Assembly (NCBI GenBank): GCA_934045905.1
Contig: OW203767.1
Location: forward strand, 19,843,073 to 19,907,072
Direction: 5' to 3'
Length of the DNA: 64,000 nt
Source of the DNA: Leuctra nigra
Lineage: Eukaryota > Arthropoda > Insecta > Plecoptera > Leuctridae
The notes under the pieces were generated by a model. That model worked only from the letters and a program-made list of their open reading frames with translations. It made no database searches and had not been told where the DNA came from. Position 1 is the stretch's first letter; each line of letters opens with the position of its first letter. This document shows positions 26,801-35,800 of the stretch, in pieces. The position numbers were made by a program, and so were the translations under genes.

Positions 26801-29800
26801 AATGCTACCCACCTGTGTTGCGTCCTTGACCGACCAGAAACTCCTTGATACTACTCAGCTTCTTCTCTTCCCTCTCTTTTTTCGCCCGATCTTTCCGGTC
26901 CACTTCATCGTAGGTCTCGCCCTGCGTCGTGTACCGCTCACCGTGACGCCCCTTCTCCCTCATGGCGAAGTCCTCGTACTTAGCACGTTGAACTGCGTTC
27001 ATCATCTGCAGATGACAAAATCACAGGGTCGGGTCAGTAAAATAGTCTGCATAGATAATGGGTATTCTAAGCGTATATTCTACCGTAGAATATGTAACAT
27101 AGAATATTACTTTATATTACATATTATTCTACACGTAGAAAATTATTTCTTAATTTATCAGTATGAACAAAGGATTATGATCATAATTTTGTTGAAATTC
27201 AATAAAAAAATGTGTGATAGGGTGCCGGTACCAGTGCGCGAACACTCTAATGCTTGGAATTAGGAAATTAATAATTATAGGAATTTTTATTGTTTCACGG
27301 ATTCATACCTACCTACCATACTTGTATAGAAAAAATCCAAACAATCAAAATTCATATTTTTTCCTAAGATGAGAAACATCTTCTTATCATTAATAAGATG
27401 TATTTTCATTGATCAAAGGTTTCCTATAGAGTACTAAGGCATAGGAAACCTTCAAACAAGTAAGATCATCTTATTTCTTAATTCCAAGCATTTCATTGAA
27501 ATTTTACTGTCCGCTCACTGGTACCAGCAACCTACCTAGATATTTACTGCAAAAAATTTAAAAAGTTATTTTTTAATCCTGTTGCTAAATGACTAAAAAG
27601 AGGTAGGATTGCCATTCTACCAGGGTGCAAATTGATGGGGGGGATTTTCCCCCTCTGGTTTTCTCATCCCCAGCTCTGTTTCCCAATAAAGCATCCCAGG
27701 GGGGGACAGATTTTTCCCTCCCTCTGTAAAATGTTGACTTTTAATCTACGAAACAATAGATAGGTACCTACTTTTCTCTGAAATAAATCTAAAATTATAA
27801 AAATAAATTGTCACACAAAACAACTGTCAAATTGCCTTTATTAGCAAATAAGCTGTATTTGATAAGATTTATTAATTCCGAGATTTATTTTTGGCCAAAA
27901 ATAGTGTACAAATCGCTTAAAATTGCACCAAATCCAATCTTGAAATTCAAAATTTTCCGGGGCTGTGCGCCCCGCACGGTACTGGGGGGCCCTCCCCCCA
28001 GGCCCCCATTGTGTTCGTGGGCAATCGTATTTTTTGCCTTTGCTAAATCTTCGGAATTTTAATTTTTCCTATCCCCCCTCTGAAAAATGAACAATTCGCA
28101 CCATGCATTCTACATTAATATTCCACCTACATATTCTGTGTTATTCTACGCGTATGTAGAAAATTAAAATTTGACGCGTAATAACCCAACCCTGCATCAC
28201 AATCAAACCGACGCAATGTCGATGCTATGTATTTCTTTAGAGCATGGTTCCCCAGCAGGTGCACGTTAGGTACTAGTGGTATACACTATACAGTGTAAAG
28301 ATGCAAGAGAATAGTACCTACCTACGTCTTCATTTTAGTAGTCTCAAGCATAGGGATGGAAATTGACTGGTCAAATACTTTTTGGGTCAATGGACGTCAA
28401 ATGGCCCGTCAAATACAAAAATCGCAAAAAACTGTTATTTTTTTATATGCTCGGGAAGTTTTTCTTGAGAACTTGCTTTTTCAATTTAATACGTCAAGGT
28501 CAAAATACTCCAGTTATTTAGTCTATTAGGCTGTAATGGGTCGCATGTTTGAGTAGATACTTTGTTCGATACCAAGTAGGTAGGTAGGTACCTACCTATC
28601 CACATTATTGAAATATTATTGATTTCCTGTATCAAATTGAGTAGGTAGGTAAATTAAGATGATCAGAAAATCATATGAATTATGATTAGGTATAAAGAAT
28701 AAGGTGTTGTCTTGTAAGGTAGGTAGGTAGGACGTAGTCATAAGATTTCAAGATTTTTATAATAGCCAGGAATGCAGATCTAATGTCGATTGATAAAATA
28801 TATGGAAATGAACACTACTCCGATGTTTTTATTTGCTAAATCAAGTTGGCAAGCGCGATATCATCATCATCCCATGAAGCCAAATCAAAAACTTCAGTGG
28901 TTCATCTAAAACTTCATCATTTTCTTTCTTCTTCTGCTTCAAATTTATACAATTTGGGGGCGAAAAACATATTTTATATTTTTGGTCAATTGACCCAAAA
29001 TATTTGACCGGTCAATTGACCACGTACATCCCTAAAAATTACCTAACTTTGGACAGGGATTTAATGTGTAGGTTACTAAATTTCACAGATTTACCCACCT
29101 GAACTCCAAAAATTTTATTACGAATCAATGCTTGATTCGTAATAAACCTGGAACCTGGACCCTTACCTAATATCGTGAAATGTTGGTGCTACGATGGTGC
29201 AGAGTTCAAGGTCGGTGCTACTACGGGTTATTAAGATAGGTAGCACCGTGCTAACTAGCACCGTCCTACCATTTCGCGATATTAGGTAAGGGTCCTGGAG
29301 GCTATTCTCGAATCGAAACCACGGTCTATGGTTAATGCTCGGCGTTGCAAATCAAGTAGTACCTACCAAGTACCTACTTGGTACTAGAATGACTTTCCTT
29401 AGTTGGCCCAATGTTAAGGAAAGTAATAGTAGGAAACATAAATGTATTGATTTAGACTTTTTTACACACGGGCAATAACGTGTTGAGTCAGAGTACCTAC
29501 CTAGTACCTAGTTGTTTCTTCCCTGCCAACTAGAACGTTATTTCAGTCATTTGCGAGAGAGAGAGCGAAGCGCGCTTTGATAAACAGCACAGCAGGTCAT
29601 CAGTTATGTCTCTAGGTCTGGTTTCGGCTAAGTCGAGGAGGAGGGGTGAACTGGTATGTTTTACTGTCAGTTGGCTTGAAGACGGCAACCGAAAAGCTGC
29701 CAAAAGCTGGGCCCGTTATAATGTGTGTTTTTTACTAACTGATACCAAATTAGTCCAGAGTCCGAGTTTTATCATTCCACAGCTCTTTGGAAAAGGTGTG

Positions 29801-32800
29801 TCTAAAATGGATTCTGCTGCATTATGTCAGCAACACGTTATGATTTCGTGTAATCCATGGCATCAGGAATAAACGGACACACTCCACATATCTGGGATGC
29901 ATTTTGAAATGAGCAAGCCTAGGGATGGGAATATTCTGGAAAAATATTATTTAGGAAATTTAAAGAAAAATTTCGGGAAAAATATGGAAATATTTCCCTT
30001 CTTTGGAAAAATATATCAAAACGTGGAATCAAGTATTACTTTTCTTTGAAAAAGTTCCTCAGAAGTCGAGATGTATTGAAAGGCCGTGATATATCCGGCA
30101 GGACCAGGGTATGAACCCGGGACCTCTCAATTGAAAGGCATAACACCGTGTGTATCGGAATGTGGCCGTCTGGGTAGCTCGGGTGTTTAATTCTTAAGCT
30201 CTCTAAAGAAATTTATTGTAATACACTTGGAAAAGCTTCATTGATCAGAGATTATCACTTCTTACAGATGTCAAAACAAAGTGCATTTCATTATCAAAAC
30301 TTAATTTTAATTACAACTACAATTTATGTAAGAAATTTCAATTTTTCCACTTTTTTGGAAAAATAAGGGTAAGTCCGGGAAATGTTCATATTTTTCCTTC
30401 CGTTGATCATTGCATGGAACATCCCTAAGCAAGCCTCCATACAGGTGTTCAGGTGAAAGGCGATGATTTTCTTGTCCATGGAGATAAATTGCTGCTGAAA
30501 GGCAGTGGACTTCCACTCCACTTGATGGGTCCAAGTCCAACCATGCTGATCACAAGGCTGGATTATGTGCTCGTAGCATTGGGAACAATGTCCCATGCTG
30601 CTCACAATATTCACTGACCTCGAGGTTCAGGTGGGATCGGTGCCCATCAACGAGGAGTAGAACAGCGAGTTTCCCACATTCCAGGGGTGGTGTTTTTTTA
30701 CAAGCCAAGAGTGGAAGGAGTGGACTTCTTGCAGCATTTAAGAAAAACTTCACCCTGCATCCATCCGGTATCAGACTTGGCGGCGAAGTGTCACGGTGAC
30801 ATTGCGATCTATGATTGCTGGTAGAATGCGCTTAGGTCACATAGATATAGTAGGTATATGACTCTAAAAGTAAATTTGCGCTAGTAAAATAAGATGGATG
30901 AAAAACGAATTCCACCAGTGTCCTTTCGACGCCTCGTTCAGGAGGCCGTGATCAAAACAAGTGCAATCTGCCAAAATGCTGCTTATACAGTAAACACACA
31001 TAAACACAGTTTAAACTAGAGATGGGCCGATTCCGATTCTCGCGATTCTACCGATTCCAGTGGAATCGGAAGAATCGCGATTCTCCGATTCCTGTCCATA
31101 TTTTAGCGATTCCGATTCTTTTTGAAAATCCCGCCCTTTTAGCTTGATATTTTAGGTTAAAAACATTGCCAAAGCACAATTCCTAGTATTACTACTTACT
31201 TTCCAACAAAAATAAAGATCTAACACATTAAAAATACATTAAATGTTGTTTTCTTACCACTTTTTTGATTGTTTAATTTCTTACCTGAGGGCAAAATACA
31301 AAGGGTGATAAAAACAGTGAGGTTTGTAGGTATTTGTGAAGAATCGGAATCGGAATCGCAAGAATCGGTATCGGAATCGTGAAATTTTGGAATCGGCCCA
31401 TCTCTAGTTTAAACACAGTTTTCGCAAGAATAGTATAATGAATAGAGATGGGCCGATACCGATACCCATGGTATCGGTCAATTTTAATGCCATATTTGCG
31501 ATAGTACTTCGATACCTAGGTACTTATTATTTTTTAGTTGAAATTCAGAATTGTGGCCGTTTTCCCGCCATTGGTGCTCATTGGCATCACGTCAGTGAGC
31601 TGTATCACCATTGGCAGATGCCTCAACCAATCAGAGCCAAGGTGTGACATAATCTCAAAAATATCTCAATTTTGTGAATTTTGATTGAATTGAGACTTTG
31701 GTGGACAGGAACTACAGAAATATAAAGAAACAAAAGTATCGGCGATACTATCGGTATCGCTAATCATAAAGTGAGTATCGGTATCGGTGAAAAAGTGGTA
31801 TCGACCCATCTCTAATAATGAATAACCGATTGACTAATGAATGACTAGGTACCTAATGAAAAGCCGATTGTATTGTCATGTATCCTGCTGAACTGACCTC
31901 GTTACCATTTCCATGAAAGTGCTGTTCCCATGCGCAATAGATTGCACTATTAATTGACGACTAGAACTCTCCGCCCACTGCTACGTCACGAGTCATTTGA
32001 CCGAGCGGCGGGAAAATGATTGTGGGCAAGATCCTCGCCGCGCGCTATAGAATTACATAGGGAAGTCAGTTCGGTTGATGCAAAAATCGTATATCAGTGA
32101 CGAAAATGGCAACGAAATGTGTTGTGTCGGGGTGTAACATCAGCACAAAGGTTCCCTGAATAACATTTCATGGATTTTCGAGTAACTTTGTTGTGAGAAA
32201 AGAGAGAATTATAATAATTCAGTGGGATGAACGGCTGTATGCGTGTTGGCAAAGAGACCACGTTTTATTTGCTTGTTTTATTCCCTACAAACCTATTATC
32301 ATAAACTTGACTCTTGATCATCCTGCTATATTGGTGATACACACTTACCTCCATACCTAGACGAAAATATGTACTTCTAGTTTAGACCTGAGAGTAAAAA
32401 ATACCACCAACAATCTGTTTGTAGGTAAGTGGGTGGGTATAGGTAGGTATGTAGAAATAAACAACAAATCGTGAATAAATCCGTGAATAATAAACACCCG
32501 TAATAAAAATAACGTTCACCAGTGAATTATTCCTATTTAGTATAACTATAGATTGCTTACACAAATCTAGAGAGTAAGAAATATTCAGCTTCCCGCGCTG
32601 TCAAAAGCCTGGTATAAACGCATCTTTCTGAAGTCCATATCTCGGTATAATATCCACTCACAAACAAACTGTAACATTCTTTGAGTAGCTACTGGCTTCC
32701 CACCTTGCCTACATACTTCATAAATGAACTTGGATTAAAACAATATAACTTTTTTAACGATTTTATCCACGTAAGTTACTGCATGAATCTTACGGCATCC

Positions 32801-35800
32801 CTTCTGGCAGTTAGAACTTTGCCCACAGTAGGTTGCCGGGAGGAGTGGGGGGAGTTAACTCCGCCCCATTCTACTCGTCAATTAGGTACCTGCCTTAGAT
32901 GTTGATTTGTTACGCTTAGTTTTGGCATGACGCAATTTTATTTTGAATAGCTACAATCATAATAAGATTCATCTGCATTAAAAGTGAAGCTAGGAGGACA
33001 GGTTGGCTATTCTTTTCCTTATAGAGGGAGATATGTCATCCGGGACACTACAGACAGTGTCATGCTGTTTGTGGGGAACAGGGACCTCAGGGATGGGAAG
33101 AGCAGGGATGAGATAGAGCAAGATACCAGGCAACTGATTAATGCAGCAAAGGAAAAGTTTGGACCAGACACCAAACTCTTCTTGTCTGGTATGCTGACAC
33201 ACCAGGGAATATGGCCCAGAGAGGTAAATAATACCCGGAGGGACGTGTGCCAGGAGAATGGAGTGTGGCACGTCATTGGAAAGAGGCCAAGAAGGGAAGA
33301 TAGGAGATGGGAGTGGCACGAAAGGATTGGAGCTAATTTGCGAAAGACTGTTGAAGAAAAGGTGGATGGGCGAATGGCAGTGGGTTTTCGGAGTCTGGTG
33401 GTGTGGAGAAAGAAAAAATAGGGGCCGGCAGAGTGGGAGAGACATGAGGTAAGGGGATTGGACGCAACCGACCTGTAAGAAAGGTGAGGAAGGGCAATGT
33501 TGTCAAAATAGGTAGGTACACTGAACATTGTGACATTAAATGGAAAAATTGAAGAGATAATAGACATGATGGAAGAAAGAAAAATAGAGTTATTGGGTAT
33601 GAGTGAAACAAAATGGAAGGGAGTGGGGGAGAAAGAGTGCAGAGGAGGATATAAACTATTCTGGTCAGGGGGGGCTGAAGGGAGGAATGGAGTGGGGTTT
33701 GTGGTAAGCCCGAAACTGAGAGGTCTAATTGTCGGGGTGGAAAACCATAGTGAAAGAAGCATCAAAGTTAGCCTGTTAATGAAGAACAAGGTGAAGGTTG
33801 ACATAATACAAGTATATGCGCCACAGACAGGACGGCCAGCAGCGGAGAAGGAGATCTTCATCCAGGAACTGGAGAACAACATCACATCCAATACCATAAT
33901 AGTGATGGGGGATTTTAACGCACACATTGGGGAGGACAGGACAGGAGTTGAAGGGGTCATGGGGCACCATGGATGGGGAAAGAGGAATGTAGAGGGAGAG
34001 AAGATGTTAGAAATGTGCGGAAGAAACGGGCTGCAGGTAGGAAACAGTATGTTTCATAAGGAAAAAAGAAAGAAGATTACGCGATATGGACACGGCGAAG
34101 AGGCTACCGAATCCGTTATCGATTACATATGTGTGGGGAAGGAATTAAGGAGATTCTTGGAGGATGTTGAGGTTATCCCTTCAGTGGCCCTAGATAGCGA
34201 TCATAGGCTGCTAGTTGGAAAATTTAGCGTCAAGAAGGACCACGCCGCCAAGAGAAGAAGTAAAAAGAATGGCAGAATCAAAGTGTGGAAACTGCAATCC
34301 CATACAGTACGACAGGAGTTCAGAGAGAAGATTGCAAGCAGTGAGAGAATAGGGGAAGTGGGACAGGTGGAAGAGGAATGGCAAACATTTAAGAAGGTAT
34401 TTGTGGAAAGTGCAGAAGAAGTTTGTGGGCGATCAAGTGGGAGAAGCAAGAAGAAGGAAACACCGTGGTGGAATGAAATAGTCCGAGAAGCAGTGCGTCA
34501 GAAGAGAACCGCCTGGCAAACGTACGAGGCCGAAGGTGGAAAATACGAGTAAGAGAGACAGTAGAAGAAGAAAAGAAGAAGTCCATGGAAGAACTTGCTG
34601 GTAAACTAGAAACGGATTTTGAAGGCAATAAAAAGATGCTTTATGGCATAATAAAGGAAAAGAGGACAAGAAAAGTTGGACAGGCATGCATGGTGGATGC
34701 TTGCGGAGGATTGATCAATGACCCAGTAGAAGTACAGGCACTGTGGAAAGAGTACTTCAAGGAACTACTGAATGTTGATGGAGTGGCACTACCAGAAAGT
34801 AGTGGAATACTACAGAGTGAGAACGAGGAAGAGGAGAAGTGTGCTTTGAGAGAGGGAGAAGTGGAGAAAGCGCTAAACGAGATGAAGAATGGTCGATCAC
34901 CCGGAATAGATGAGATAACAGTGGAGATGGTAAGAGCTGCTGGGGAAATAGGAAAAAGATGGTTGTTTCGAGTAATGAGTGCGGCATGGAAACAGAGGAC
35001 CATACCGGACGATTGGAGAAAGGGAGTGATTGTACCAATCTACAAAAAGGGTGACAGGAAGAAGTGCAGCAACTACAGGGGAATTACTATGATGTGTCAA
35101 TGTGCCAAAGTATTCGAAAAAGTGGTGGAATTTAGACTGAAAGAAGTAGTAGAGGAAAAGCTCAGGGAGGAACAATATGGGTTCAGGCCAGGCAGATCAA
35201 CCATTGATCCAATATTCACTATCCGACAAGTCATGGAGAGAAAGTGGGAGAGTGGAGAAAAACTGTACATGGTTTTTCTAGACTTGGAAAAGGCCTACGA
35301 TCGCCTACCAAGGAAGAAAGTATGGGAATGTCTGAAGCGGAAGGGGGTGGGATTGGGTCTGATTGAGATAATCAAGAGCACATATGAGAAGAACGAGAGC
35401 TGTGTACAAACAGTGGAGGGGAAGACAGGATGGTTTGAGGTGAAGGAAGGACTTCGACAGGGCAGCGTTCTTTCCCCAACACTATTTGTCATTGTCATGG
35501 ACGAGCTGCTGAGAAAAGTAGAACCAAGCGAAGACCAGGAGACGAATACACTGGTATATGCAGATGATATCGTAGTGTGGGGAGAAACCAGCGAATGTGT
35601 TCAAGAAAAGATTGATAGATGGAGCCAGATGACTGAAGAATACGGTATGCGAATAAGTCAGGAAAAGAGTGAGACACTAGTAATGGAGAGGAAGGCAACA
35701 AGAAATGTGAAGATCAGGCTACGGGGCTTGGAACTGGCGGAGAGAGGAGAGTTTAAGTATCTGGGGAGCTGGCTAACTAAGGATGGAAAAATAGGAAGAG

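Noticed and set aside
26796..27263. 155-residue plus-strand ORF
   Set aside because: Antisense to maelstrom exon 2, which has conserved HMG-box sequence and correct phases.
33019..33960. 313-residue minus-strand ORF
   Set aside because: Antisense shadow of the purine-rich LINE ORF1/endonuclease region; Ser/Pro/Phe-rich composition is the complement of Gly/Lys/Glu codons.
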